Assembly: GCA_021155855.1 (NCBI GenBank)
Contig: JAJNAZ010000003.1
Coordinates: 1-64,000, forward strand
Length of the DNA: 64,000 nucleotides
Origin: Solirubrobacterales bacterium
GTDB lineage: Bacteria > Actinomycetota > Thermoleophilia > Solirubrobacterales > 70-9
Reading direction: 5' to 3'
Shown: positions 54,014-63,383 of the stretch, in pieces
How the letters are laid out: each line of letters begins with the position of its first letter
How positions within the stretch are numbered: position 1 is the stretch's first letter
Notes under the pieces: model-generated
The model's database searches: none
Seen by the model: only the letters and a program-made list of their open reading frames with translations
Told to the model about the DNA's origin: nothing
Program-made: the position numbers and the translations under genes

Positions 54014-54996
54014 ACGGCCACCTGCGCCGCGCTCGGCTCCATCCCCATCGCCGCGAGCTTCTTCGACAGGGACTTCATCGCGTACTCGAACATCTCCGAT
54101 GAGTGGTAGCCGAACGGCGTCTCGAAGTCGAACCGGTCCTCCACCCACGGCGGCGAGAAGGCGAGCACGCCGACCGGCAGGGTCTCCGAGAGCGTCTCCT
54201 GGACCACTCCTTTCATCCGCGGATCCGCCTTGATCGCGTCGGCGAGAAACTTGACCCCGAAGCCGACGTGGCGCGACTCGTCGCGGTTTACGTGCGTGAA
54301 CCCGTCCCGGAAGCCCGGCAACCGGTCCATCTCCTTGAGGCTGCGGAGGATGAAGCGGGCTCCGGTCAAGGCCAAGGTCCCCTCGATCACGATCATGTAG
54401 ACGGTCACCCCGCGCACCAACGCCTCGAAGTTGGAGGGGTCGCGGCGCAACTCGTCGGCGCAGTCGTGGAGGATGCCGTCGAAGAGCTGTTTGAACTCGT
54501 CGTTGATGTTGGCCCGCTGGACCTCGAGATTCTCGGTGATCGTGTCCGCCTCCGCCCCAAGTACCTCGCGGTAGAAACGATCGAAGAAGACGCAGTGGCG
54601 GGCCTCGTCGGCGATCTGGGAGGCGAGGAAGATGCGCTGATCGTCGTCGGGCGCCGCGATCGCGAACGGGAGCAGCTCGGTCGTCACCCGCTCCTCGCCG
54701 AGGAAGAACTCCGAGAGGCTGAAGATCATGAAGCGCTTCTGCTCGGCGGTCCAGATCGAGTCGTCGGCCCACTCCTCCGCGTCGCGCGAGAAGTCGAAGC
54801 TCTCGGAGTTCCAGCCCTGGTTGTCCCAGCGCGAGATCAGCCTGCGATATGAGGGCGCCGCTTCCACGATCCGGTCGAGGTGCGACATCACCTTGTCGAT
54901 ATCGCCGTCGAGCAACACGTCGAGGGCGCTGAGCTCCTCGTCGCTGATCTCGCCGTCGTGAGCCCGCGCCTTCGTCGCGCTGTAGCTGGTCGTCAT
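54010..54996 (-). CDS. R2-like / ferritin-like di-metal carboxylate protein (R2lox-like)
   Basis: Ligand pattern E (LGEERVT), EARH (ADEARHCVFF), E (MIVIEGTLAL), ESRH (NRDESRHVGFG). Confidence 0.85.
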   Translation of the reverse strand: MTTSYSATKARAHDGEISDEELSALDVLLDGDIDKVMSHLDRIVEAAPSYRRLISRWDNQGWNSESFDFSRDAEEWADDSIWTAEQKRFMIFSLSEFFLGEERVTTELLPFAIAAPDDDQRIFLASQIADEARHCVFFDRFYREVLGAEADTITENLEVQRANINDEFKQLFDGILHDCADELRRDPSNFEALVRGVTVYMIVIEGTLALTGARFILRSLKEMDRLPGFRDGFTHVNRDESRHVGFGVKFLADAIKADPRMKGVVQETLSETLPVGVLAFSPPWVEDRFDFETPFGYHSSEMFEYAMKSLSKKLAAMGMEPSAAQVAV

Positions 54997-55053
54997 CCGG
55001 GGCCTCCTCGGGTTCGCCTTCGCGGCAATTATTACCCGATCGTTTAATTAACG

Positions 55054-55884
55054 TCAAGCGGTGGTCGGGATCGCCGGCTCCAGCGCCGGCTCGGCACGAC
55101 TCGACGCGGGCGGCCCGGTGGCCCCAAGGGCGTGAAAGCCGCCGTCGACGTGCACGACCTCGCCGCTGATCGCCGACGCCCAATCGGAGAGCAGGAAGCA
55201 GACGGCGCGCGCGACCGGGGTCGGGTCGTCCGGGTCCCAGCCGAGCGGAGCGCCCCGCTGCCAGGCTTGGGCGAGCTCACCGAAGCCCGGGATGCCGCCG
55301 GCGGCCGCGGTCTCGACCGGCCCGGCGGAGATGAGGTTGACGCGGATCCCGCGCGATCCGAGATCGCGGGCCAGATAGCGAGCGGTCGACTCGAGCGCCG
55401 CCTTGGCGACCCCCATCCAGTCGTAGGCGGGCCAGGCGACGGTCGCGTCGAAGTCGAGCCCGACGATGCCGCCGGGCGGATCGCGCTCGAGCAGCGGTGC
55501 GAGGTGCCGGGCGAGCGCCTGCAGCGAGTAGGCGCTGGTGCGGAAGGCCTCGATCGCGCTCTCGGCCGGGGTCTGGAGGAAGCCGCCGCCGAGGGCGTCG
55601 TCGGGCGCGAAGGCGATCGCATGCAGGACTCCGTCGAGCGATCCCCATCGCGAGTCGAGCTCGCCGGCGACCGCCGCCAGGTCGTGCTCGCTGTTGACGT
55701 CCAGCTCGAGCACCTCGGGCGTCTCGGGGAGCCGTTTCGCGGCCCGTTCGGTCAGCCGCCGCGTGCGCCCGAAGCCGGTGAGCACGACCTCGGCCCCCGC
55801 GAGCTGGGCCTCGCGGGCAACCGCGTAGGCGATGCTGCGCCGGGTGATCACGCCGGTGATCAGGAGGCGCTTGCCGTCGAGCAT
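55054..55884 (-). CDS. fabI: Enoyl-[ACP] reductase, InhA/FabI type
   Basis: LLITGVITRRSIAYAVAREAQLAGAEVVLTGFGR; YDWMGVAK (Y-x6-K) ; RVNLISAGPVETAAA. Confidence 0.93.
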   Translation of the reverse strand: MLDGKRLLITGVITRRSIAYAVAREAQLAGAEVVLTGFGRTRRLTERAAKRLPETPEVLELDVNSEHDLAAVAGELDSRWGSLDGVLHAIAFAPDDALGGGFLQTPAESAIEAFRTSAYSLQALARHLAPLLERDPPGGIVGLDFDATVAWPAYDWMGVAKAALESTARYLARDLGSRGIRVNLISAGPVETAAAGGIPGFGELAQAWQRGAPLGWDPDDPTPVARAVCFLLSDWASAISGEVVHVDGGFHALGATGPPASSRAEPALEPAIPTTA

Positions 55885-56414
55885 CAGAGCAACACCCGCC
55901 CCTCGTCGCACGGTGAGAGCTCCGCCTCGGCCGGGGCGCTGCCATTGCCGCTCGCCCGCTCCGCGGTGGCCGGCTCCCGTCGCCAGAGCGCCTCGAGCAC
56001 CGCGCGCGCGAGTAGCTTGCCCTCGCCGTCGCGCACCCGCAGGCCGAGCTCGACCAGGCCATGACCCGAGTCGAGCGGGCGCAGGGCAGCCACCTCGACC
56101 TCGACTGAGATCGTGGTCCCGATCGGAACCGGGCGCTTGAAGACAACGTTACGCAGGCCGCGCAGGGCGACGACACGGTCGGGGTCGATCGGCAGCACGC
56201 CGACCGAGTAGGAGAGCACCAGCATCCCGTGCGCGATCCGTTCGCCGAACGGGCTCTCCGCCGCCCACTCGGCGTCGGCGTGCTGGGGATGCCAATCGCC
56301 GGTGAGCGCCGAGAACGAGACCAGGTCGGCCTCGGTGATGGTGCGCGCGCGCGAGACGAAGGCGGCGCCGACGTCGAGCCGATCGAAGTCGAGCGAGAGC
56401 GGGTCCCGGGTCAT
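55884..56414 (-). CDS. MaoC-like hydratase/dehydratase
   Basis: RTITEADLVSFSALTGDWHPQHADAEWAAESPFGERIAHGMLVLSYSVG. Confidence 0.93.
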   Translation of the reverse strand: MTRDPLSLDFDRLDVGAAFVSRARTITEADLVSFSALTGDWHPQHADAEWAAESPFGERIAHGMLVLSYSVGVLPIDPDRVVALRGLRNVVFKRPVPIGTTISVEVEVAALRPLDSGHGLVELGLRVRDGEGKLLARAVLEALWRREPATAERASGNGSAPAEAELSPCDEGRVLL

Positions 56415-57079
56415 GCTTCCTCCTTCACGTTGAGGCCGAGCAGGCGGCCGAAGCCGATCGCGGCCCGCCGGTGGCCGAGCGGCGACGGATGGAGCCCGTC
56501 GGCGACGAAGTTCTCGGCCTCGCCGACGCCGGGATGGCCGGCCGCCTCGAGGCAGGGCACGGAGTGCGCGGAGGCGACCGCCCTGGTGGCGGCGTTGAAC
56601 CGGACGATGCCGCGCTCGAGCCGCTTCCGCATTCGCGGCCGCCGGCCAAGGTCGAGGAAGTCCCAGCGCTCGGGCGCGGTCGCGGTCGCGATCCGCACCG
56701 CCGGCAGGGTCTCGGTCAAGCGCCTGAAGATCCCGGCGAGGCGCCGAGCGTAGGCGTGATGGTCGGGGCGGACCGAGAGGAGGACGTCGTTTACGCCGCA
56801 GACGACCGTGACCAGGTCGGGCTCGAGCTGAAGCGCGTCGCCGAGCTGGTCGAGCACCTCGGCGCTCGTCGCTCCGTCGACGGCGAGGTTGCGATAGACG
56901 AAGTCGGGGTTGCGGTCGGCCAGCCCGGCGGCCAGCCGATCGGCCCAGCTTTCGCCGGGCGCACAGCCCGTGCCAGCCGTGAAGCTGTCGCCGAGCGCCG
57001 CGTAAGAACGGATCGCGTTCTCCTCGGAACCGGCGCCGAGCACCCTGGCGATCTCCGCGTAGGGGTCGAGGGAGGTCAT
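56411..57079 (-). CDS. SGNH/GDSL-family hydrolase
   Basis: YAALGDSFTAGTG (block I), VCGVNDVLLS (block III), DGLHPSPLGH (block V). Confidence 0.92.
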   Translation of the reverse strand: MTSLDPYAEIARVLGAGSEENAIRSYAALGDSFTAGTGCAPGESWADRLAAGLADRNPDFVYRNLAVDGATSAEVLDQLGDALQLEPDLVTVVCGVNDVLLSVRPDHHAYARRLAGIFRRLTETLPAVRIATATAPERWDFLDLGRRPRMRKRLERGIVRFNAATRAVASAHSVPCLEAAGHPGVGEAENFVADGLHPSPLGHRRAAIGFGRLLGLNVKEEA

Positions 57080-58530
57080 CGGCCCTCACCCTCCATCGAT
57101 TGCAGCGCCCAGGCGAGCCGGTCGTGGGTTTCGCGCGGGTCGATCACCTCGTCCACGAAGCCGTTCGCCGCGGCGGCGTCGGCGGTCAGATGCTCCGCCG
57201 CGTACGCGTCGCTCAGCTCCGCCAGCAGGTCGCCCCTGTTGCCGTTGGACTCGGCGAGCCGGCGCCGGTGCACGATCCCCACCGCCTGGCCCGCGGCCAT
57301 GATCCCGATCTCCGCCTGGGGCCAGGCAAAGACCATGTCGGCGCCCAGGTCCTTGGAGTTCATCGTGATCACCGCGCCGCCGTAGGCCTTGCGCAGGACG
57401 ACCGTGATCCTGGGCACGCGGGCGCCCGCGAACGCACGCAGCAAGGAGGCGCCGTGACGGATCACCCCGGCGCGCTCCTGGCGCGTGCCGGGCATGAACC
57501 CGGGCGTGTCGACGAGCACGACGAGCGGCAGCCGGAAGCGGTCGCAGGCGTCGATGAACAGGGCCGCCTTCTCGGCCGCGGCCGCGTCGATCACGCCGCC
57601 GAGCCGCCGCGGCTGGTTGGCGATCACCCCCACCGGCCGGCCCTCGATCCGCGCCAGTGCGGTGACCATGTTGCGCGCCCAGCGGTCGGAGAGCTCGAGC
57701 GCGTCGCCGTCGTCGACGAGGGCCGAGATCACCTCGCGAACGTCGTAGACGCGACGCTCGTCGGTGGGAACGGCGGCCGACGGGTCGGCACTCGACGGGG
57801 CCGGGCTGGCCAGCGGGGCGCGTTCGCCGAGCGCGTCCGGCAAGTGCGCGATCAGGTCCCGCGCCGTGCGCGCGCCGTCACACTCGTCGCCGGCGACCAG
57901 GTGGCAGACGCCGTTGCGCTCGTGCACCTGGGGCCCGCCGAGGTCCTCCATCGAGACCTCCTCGCCGAGCGCCTCGCGCACGACCCGGGGGCCGGTGAGG
58001 AACATGCGCGCGCGCTCGGTCATGATCACGAAGTCGGTCAGCGCAGGCGAGTAGGCGCCGCCGCCGGCCGAGACGCCGCAGACGACCGAGATCTGGGGCA
58101 CGATCCCCGACAGCGCGACGCTCTCGCGGAAGATCCGCCCGTAGCCGGCGAGCGCATCATGGCCCTCCTGCAGGCGCGCGCCACCGGACTCGATGAAGCC
58201 CACTACAGGGGCGCGGGCCTGGCCCGCGAGCCGCATCACCCTGATGATCGTCTCGGCGTGCACCGAGCCCAAGGAGCCGCCCATGAAAGCGGGGTCCTGC
58301 GAGTAGCAGAACACCGACCGGCCGCCGACCCTGCCCGCGCCGGCGAGGACGCCGTCGCCGGGCAGGGCCTTCTCGCCGGCGCGTGCCGAGACGACGCCGG
58401 ATCGCAAGGCGCGAAACGACCCCGGGTCGCAGAGCGCCTCGAGCCGCTCGAGCGGCGTCAGACGCTCGACGGCGGCCGCCTGGCGCTCGACCTCGGCGGC
58501 CGCCTGGCGTGGCTCGACGGCGGCCGTCAT
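57076..58530 (-). CDS. Acyl-CoA carboxylase carboxyltransferase subunit (AccD/PccB type)
   Basis: GFIESGGARLQEGHDALAGYGRIF; VCGVSAGGGAYSPALTDF; VDTPGFMPGTRQE. Confidence 0.94.
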   Translation of the reverse strand: MTAAVEPRQAAAEVERQAAAVERLTPLERLEALCDPGSFRALRSGVVSARAGEKALPGDGVLAGAGRVGGRSVFCYSQDPAFMGGSLGSVHAETIIRVMRLAGQARAPVVGFIESGGARLQEGHDALAGYGRIFRESVALSGIVPQISVVCGVSAGGGAYSPALTDFVIMTERARMFLTGPRVVREALGEEVSMEDLGGPQVHERNGVCHLVAGDECDGARTARDLIAHLPDALGERAPLASPAPSSADPSAAVPTDERRVYDVREVISALVDDGDALELSDRWARNMVTALARIEGRPVGVIANQPRRLGGVIDAAAAEKAALFIDACDRFRLPLVVLVDTPGFMPGTRQERAGVIRHGASLLRAFAGARVPRITVVLRKAYGGAVITMNSKDLGADMVFAWPQAEIGIMAAGQAVGIVHRRRLAESNGNRGDLLAELSDAYAAEHLTADAAAANGFVDEVIDPRETHDRLAWALQSMEGEGR

Positions 58531-59729
58531 TCCGGCGCCTCCATGCAGAGGACCACGTTGTGGCCGCCGAACCCGAACGAGTTCGAGATCCCTACCGGCG
58601 CGCGGCCGTTGCGCTCGATGGGGCGCGACTCGCCGGGGACGTAGTCGAGGTCGAGCCCCTCGTCGGGCTGCTCGTGATTTATCGTCGGCGGGGCGACCGC
58701 GTCGCGCAGCGCGAGCACCGTCGCCACCGCCTCGACCGCGCCGGCGGCGCCCAGCAGATGGCCGATCGACGACTTCAGCGACGAGACTGGGATCGAATCC
58801 GCGCGGGCGCCGAAGACGCGCTTGATCGCCTCCGTCTCGGACCGGTCGTTGAGCGGCGTCGAGGTGCCGTGGGCGTTGACGTAGGCGACCTCGCCTGGCT
58901 CGATCTCGGCATCGCGCAGCGCCGCCTCGACGGCCCGCGCGGCCCCGTCGCCGTCCGGATCGGGGGCGGTCAGGTGATGGGCATCGGCGGTGGCGCCGTA
59001 GCCGGTGAGACGACCGAGCACGGTGGCGCCGCGCTCGGCGGCCGACTCGGCATTCTCGAGTATCAGAACCCCGGCGCCTTCGGCGATCACGAAGCCGTCG
59101 CGGCGGCGGTCGAAGGGGCGCGAGACGCCGAGCTTCGAGGTCGCGCCCATCTTGTCGAAGGCGGCGACCGCGAGCGGGGTGACGCCGGCCTCGGTGCCGC
59201 CGACGACGCAGGCGCGGGCGTCGCCGCGCTCCACCATCCGCATCCCGGCGCCGACCGCCTGGGCGCCCGCTGCGCAGGCCGAGACGGTGCCGTAGCACTC
59301 GCCGCGCAGGCCGTGGCGCATCGCCACCGCGCCGGCGGCGGCGTTGGGCATCATCTGCGGCACGCAGAGCGGCGACATCGCCGCTGCGCCCTGCTCGCGC
59401 AGAATCTGGTGCTCGTCCTCGATCGTCGCGATCCCGCCGATCCCGGTGCCGATCACGCAGCCGATCTCGGTGTCCGCATAAGGGCCGTCGTCACTCCAGC
59501 CGGCGTCCTCGATCGCCTCGTGTGCGGCGACCAGGGCGAGCTGGGTGAAGCGATCGGCACGGCGCGCCTCGCGGCGGCTGATGTGGTCGGTGGGCTCGAA
59601 GTCGCGGCAGCGGCCGAGGCCGTCCTCGATCCCCGATTCGCCGGCCGTCCAGCGCTCGATCAGGGTCGGCGCACCGACCCCGAGCGGGGTGACGGCGCCG
59701 AGCCCGGTGATGACGACGTCGCGGCTCAC
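58527..59729 (-). CDS. fabF: 3-oxoacyl-[ACP] synthase II
   Basis: VITGLGAVTPLGVG; TVSACAAGAQAVGAG; VNAHGTSTPLNDRSE; SLKSSIGHLLGAAG. Confidence 0.96.
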   Translation of the reverse strand: MSRDVVITGLGAVTPLGVGAPTLIERWTAGESGIEDGLGRCRDFEPTDHISRREARRADRFTQLALVAAHEAIEDAGWSDDGPYADTEIGCVIGTGIGGIATIEDEHQILREQGAAAMSPLCVPQMMPNAAAGAVAMRHGLRGECYGTVSACAAGAQAVGAGMRMVERGDARACVVGGTEAGVTPLAVAAFDKMGATSKLGVSRPFDRRRDGFVIAEGAGVLILENAESAAERGATVLGRLTGYGATADAHHLTAPDPDGDGAARAVEAALRDAEIEPGEVAYVNAHGTSTPLNDRSETEAIKRVFGARADSIPVSSLKSSIGHLLGAAGAVEAVATVLALRDAVAPPTINHEQPDEGLDLDYVPGESRPIERNGRAPVGISNSFGFGGHNVVLCMEAPE

Positions 59730-59977
59730 GCCGTCCTCGACGCGATCAGCTCGACCACGTCGCCGACGGTCTCCATCTTGTCGAGGTCGGCGTCGGCCAG
59801 CTCGACCCCGTATTCGTCCTCGACGATCTGCGCGAGCTCGACGAGGTCGAGGGAATCGACCTCGAGGTCCTCGAAGCGGGCCCCGGGGGTGATGTTCTCG
59901 CGTTCCTCGCCGAACTCGACCAGCGCGTCGGTCACCCGCTGCTCGATCTGCTCCTTGTTCTGGGTTGCCTGTGGCAC
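59726..59977 (-). CDS. acpP: Acyl carrier protein
   Basis: DLEVDSLDLVELAQIVEDEYGVEL (DSL phosphopantetheine site). Confidence 0.97.
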   Translation of the reverse strand: MPQATQNKEQIEQRVTDALVEFGEERENITPGARFEDLEVDSLDLVELAQIVEDEYGVELADADLDKMETVGDVVELIASRTA

Positions 59978-60007
59978 GTCTGGGTTCCTTTCGTTGCTCG
60001 TTGCTCG

Positions 60008-60802
60008 TCAGGCGGTCATCCCGCCGTCGACGGTCAGGGTGGTTCCGGTCACGTAGGAGGCTTCGTCCGAGGCGAGGAAGCCGACGCAGGCGGCGACCTC
60101 CTCGGGGGTGCCGGGACGCCTCGCGGGGATCGCGTCGGCGAGCCCGGTGGCGATCCCGTCGGTCATCTCGGTCTCGATCAGGCCCGGGGCGACCGCGTTC
60201 ACGGTCACTCCCCGGCGCGCGACCTCGACCGCAACCGTGCGCGTGAACGCGATCAGGCCCGCCTTCGACGCGGCGTAGTTGGCCTGGCCCGCGTTGGCGC
60301 GCTGGCCGACGACCGAGGCGACGTTGATCACGCGGCCGAAGCGGGCGCGGACCATCGCCGTCAGCGCCCGGCGGGTGAGCCTGAATGCTGCGCTCAGGTT
60401 GGTCTCCAGGACGCGGTCCCAGTCGGCGTCGGTGAGCCGGATCGAGAGCCCGTCCGCGGTCAGGCCGGCGTTGTTGACCAGCACCAGGACGCGTCCGAGC
60501 TCGCTCTCGGCTTCGGAGTAGAGCGCCTCCGCGGCGCCCGGCTCGGTCACGTCGGCACCGATCGGCAGCGCGGTCGCTCCCGCTTCGCCGAGCGCCGCGG
60601 CGATCCCCTCGGCCCCTTCGCGGTCGGAGCGATAGTTGATAGCCACCGACCAGCCGGCGGTCGCGAGCTCACGGGCGATCGCGGCACCGATCCCGCGCGA
60701 GGCGCCGGTCACCAGCGCGCAGCCGGCGAGCTCGCGCGGCTCGGAGGGTGCACGCGCGACGCTCGGCACGGCTGCGCGCTCGCGGGTCCCGGTCGCGCTC
60801 AT
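60008..60802 (-). CDS. fabG: 3-oxoacyl-[ACP] reductase
   Basis: ALVTGASRGIGAAIA; NNAGLTADGLSIRL; YAASKAGLIAF. Confidence 0.95.
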   Translation of the reverse strand: MSATGTRERAAVPSVARAPSEPRELAGCALVTGASRGIGAAIARELATAGWSVAINYRSDREGAEGIAAALGEAGATALPIGADVTEPGAAEALYSEAESELGRVLVLVNNAGLTADGLSIRLTDADWDRVLETNLSAAFRLTRRALTAMVRARFGRVINVASVVGQRANAGQANYAASKAGLIAFTRTVAVEVARRGVTVNAVAPGLIETEMTDGIATGLADAIPARRPGTPEEVAACVGFLASDEASYVTGTTLTVDGGMTA

Positions 60803-61809
60803 CGGTCTCTCCCCCACTCGACGATCCCGGCGCCCCAGGTCAGCCCGGCGCCGAAGGCGGCCACGAGCACGGTCGCCCCATCGCGCAGGCGCCCGTCGCG
60901 GAGCGCGGCATCGAGGGCGATCGGGACGCTGGCGGCCGAGGTGTTGCCGTACAGCGCAAGCGAGTCGACGACCCGATCGCTTGGCAGCTCCAGGCGCTCC
61001 CCGACCGAGACGAGAATGCGGCTGTTGGCCTGGTGGTAGACGAAGAGGTCGATCTCCGCCAGGGTCAGCCCCGCGTCGGCGGCGACCTCGAGCGTGACCT
61101 CGGAGAGACGGGCGACGGCTGCGCGGAACGTCGCGCGGCCGTCCATGCGGAGCTTGCGCTCGGTGTGCGAGGCGGTGACGTTTCGCGAGCCGGAGCCGTC
61201 GGCGTGCAGCCTGATCGGTCCGATCGCACCGCGACCGCCCGGGACGACGACGGCGGCTCCGGCGCCGTCGCCGAACAGGCCGGCGGTTCGCTTGTCGTCG
61301 TAGTCGATGACCCGGCTCATCAGCTCGGCGCCGATCGTCAGCACGGCCTCGGCGCGACCGGCCTCGACCGCGGCCGCGGCGACGTCGAGCGCGGAGACGA
61401 AGCCTGTGCAGGCGGCGCCGATATCGATCGCGCCGGCGCGCGAGGCGCCGATCTCGTCGGCGACCAGCGGTGCCGCGTTGGGGACGATCTCGTCCGGGGT
61501 CGAGGTGGCGACGAGGACGAGATCGACCTCCGCGGGTGCGATCCCGGCACGTTCGAGCGCCGGGCCCGCCGCCTCGGCCGCCAGATCGGTGAGCGTCGCA
61601 TCAGCCGCCGCGACCCGGCGTTCGTGAACGCCGGTCCGCGTCGAGATCCACTCCCCGTCGACCCCGAGGCGCTCGCCGATCGCGTCGTTGGCGACCGCGC
61701 GGGGGGGAACGGCGGCGCCGATCGCGGCGATTCCGGCGGCGCGCAGCTCGCGCTCGTCGATTTGGCCTCGTGCCGGCGCCTCGGCGGCGCCGACAGCGAC
61801 GTCAAGCAT
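60799..61809 (-). CDS. fabH: 3-oxoacyl-[ACP] synthase III
   Basis: DIGAACTGFVSALDVA (Cys), FVYHQANSRI (His), LYGNTSAASVP (Asn). Confidence 0.95.
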   Translation of the reverse strand: MLDVAVGAAEAPARGQIDERELRAAGIAAIGAAVPPRAVANDAIGERLGVDGEWISTRTGVHERRVAAADATLTDLAAEAAGPALERAGIAPAEVDLVLVATSTPDEIVPNAAPLVADEIGASRAGAIDIGAACTGFVSALDVAAAAVEAGRAEAVLTIGAELMSRVIDYDDKRTAGLFGDGAGAAVVVPGGRGAIGPIRLHADGSGSRNVTASHTERKLRMDGRATFRAAVARLSEVTLEVAADAGLTLAEIDLFVYHQANSRILVSVGERLELPSDRVVDSLALYGNTSAASVPIALDAALRDGRLRDGATVLVAAFGAGLTWGAGIVEWGRDR

Positions 61810-62671
61810 GGGCCACCTCCGCCTCGCGGCCGGTCTCGATCTCGACATGGTCGAGCGTGCGGCGCACGAGTCCCGCCAGCACCTTGCCCGGCCCAACGTC
61901 GAGGAAGCGCCGCGCGCCATCGTCGTGGAGGCGACGCAGGACGTCGACCCAGCGCACCGGGCTCGTCAGCGCCTCGGCGAGCAGGTCGCGGGGGTCGGGT
62001 CCGAACGGAGCGGCGCTGACGCAAGAGATCACCGGCACCGACGGCGGTTGGAAGTCGATCGACTCGAGCTGCTCGCGAAACGGCCCTACAGCATCGGCCA
62101 TCGCGGGCGAATGAAAGGCGCCCGCGACCGCCAGGCGCTTTGCCCGCAGGTCGAGCGCGCGCGCCTGCGCCAGAGCCGACTCGAGCCCCGCGTCCGGCCC
62201 GGTGAGCACGAACTGATTCGGCGAATTGTGGTTCGCGAGCGCGAGGCCGCTGCGCTCGGCCAGCTCCAGCGCCTGCTCGCGGTCGCCGCCGACGGCGAGC
62301 ATGCCGCCCGCCGGCGCCGCCGCGGCGGCGGCATCCATGAGCCGCCCGCGAACCTCGACGATCCGCAGCCCGTCTAGGTCGTCGACGGCTCCGGCGGCGG
62401 CGAGCGCGGCCACCTCGCCGAGCGAATGGCCGGCGTAATGATCGCCGCGGGGGCTCCCGCAGCGCGCGAAGCCGGCAAGCTCGGCGCAGTAGACGGCCGG
62501 CTGGGCGAAGCGGGTTCCGTCGCCGATCCGCGCGAAGGGATCCTCGCCGGCGAGCTCGATCGCGAGCGCGAGCAGCTCGGGGCGCTCGTCCGCGACCAGG
62601 TCACGGTGGGCGGGGTCGCCCACGCCCTGACCCGGGAAGAGAACGGCGAGATTGTCCGTGGCGTGCGCCAT
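61802..62671 (-). CDS. fabD: Malonyl-CoA:ACP transacylase
   Basis: AVLFPGQG; YAGHSLGEVAALAAAG; AVAGAFHSPAM. Confidence 0.95.
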   Translation of the reverse strand: MAHATDNLAVLFPGQGVGDPAHRDLVADERPELLALAIELAGEDPFARIGDGTRFAQPAVYCAELAGFARCGSPRGDHYAGHSLGEVAALAAAGAVDDLDGLRIVEVRGRLMDAAAAAAPAGGMLAVGGDREQALELAERSGLALANHNSPNQFVLTGPDAGLESALAQARALDLRAKRLAVAGAFHSPAMADAVGPFREQLESIDFQPPSVPVISCVSAAPFGPDPRDLLAEALTSPVRWVDVLRRLHDDGARRFLDVGPGKVLAGLVRRTLDHVEIETGREAEVAHA

Positions 62672-62722
62672 CAGCCACTCCTACCGCGCCCACCGCCCCC
62701 GGTGAACCCGATCGGCGCCCCA

Positions 62723-62740
62723 ACCCCCCAACCGGGGGGT
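62723..62740. promoter_or_regulatory. GC-only inverted repeat between response regulator and fabD
   Basis: ACCCCCC-AACC-GGGGGGT; terminator or operator, no T-tract seen. Confidence 0.4.
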
Positions 62741-62779
62741 GCTCGATCGACGCCTCGGGGGTCGGCGGCGCCGTGGGGC

Positions 62780-63382
62780 TCAGCGGGTGAGCCCGAGCCG
62801 CTCGGCGCGCCGCGCCGCCTCGGCGCGGTTCTTGACCCCGAGCTTGCGGTAGAGCGCGCTCGCGTGTTCTTTGACCGTGTGCGGCGAAAGGTAGAGGCGC
62901 TCGGCAATCTCCCGATTGGTCGCCCCCGTGGCGATCAGCGACAGGACCTCGCGCTCGCGCTCGGAGAGCGGCATCGACGGCGCCTCCTCCTGGCGTCCGA
63001 AGACGGTCATTCCCTTACCGACCATGCGCACCGCCATCGCCACCTCGTCGGCGCTCCAGTCCTTGGAGACGAAGCCCGAGGCGCCGGCGGCCTTCGCGGC
63101 CTGCGGCGAGATCCAGCCGATGCCGGAGATCAGCAGCACCCGCGTGGCGGGCGAGGCGCTGCGGATCGCCTCGCAGAGCTCGGCCCCCGAGCGCTCGCCG
63201 AGGAAGAGGTCGACGAGGGCGACGTGCGGCTTCAGGCGCTCGGCGGTGGCGAGCGCCTCCTCGGGCTCGGAGGCGACGACGCAGCGCTCGACCCAGCGCT
63301 GGCGGCCGAGCAGGACCTTGAAGCCCCATTGCACCACCGCGTGATCGTCGACGATCAGCACCTTGAGCTGGGGCTCTGCCAC
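62780..63382 (-). CDS. NarL/LuxR-family response regulator
   Basis: VLIVDDHAVVQWGFKVLL; LSEREREVLSLIATGATNREIAERLYLSPHTVKEHASALYRKLGV. Confidence 0.95.
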   Translation of the reverse strand: MAEPQLKVLIVDDHAVVQWGFKVLLGRQRWVERCVVASEPEEALATAERLKPHVALVDLFLGERSGAELCEAIRSASPATRVLLISGIGWISPQAAKAAGASGFVSKDWSADEVAMAVRMVGKGMTVFGRQEEAPSMPLSEREREVLSLIATGATNREIAERLYLSPHTVKEHASALYRKLGVKNRAEAARRAERLGLTR

Positions 63383-63383
63383 G

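Noticed and set aside
57100-60056. Two long plus-strand ORFs (57100-58644, 58383-60056)
   Set aside because: Antisense to carboxyltransferase, fabF and acpP; strong family matches on minus strand
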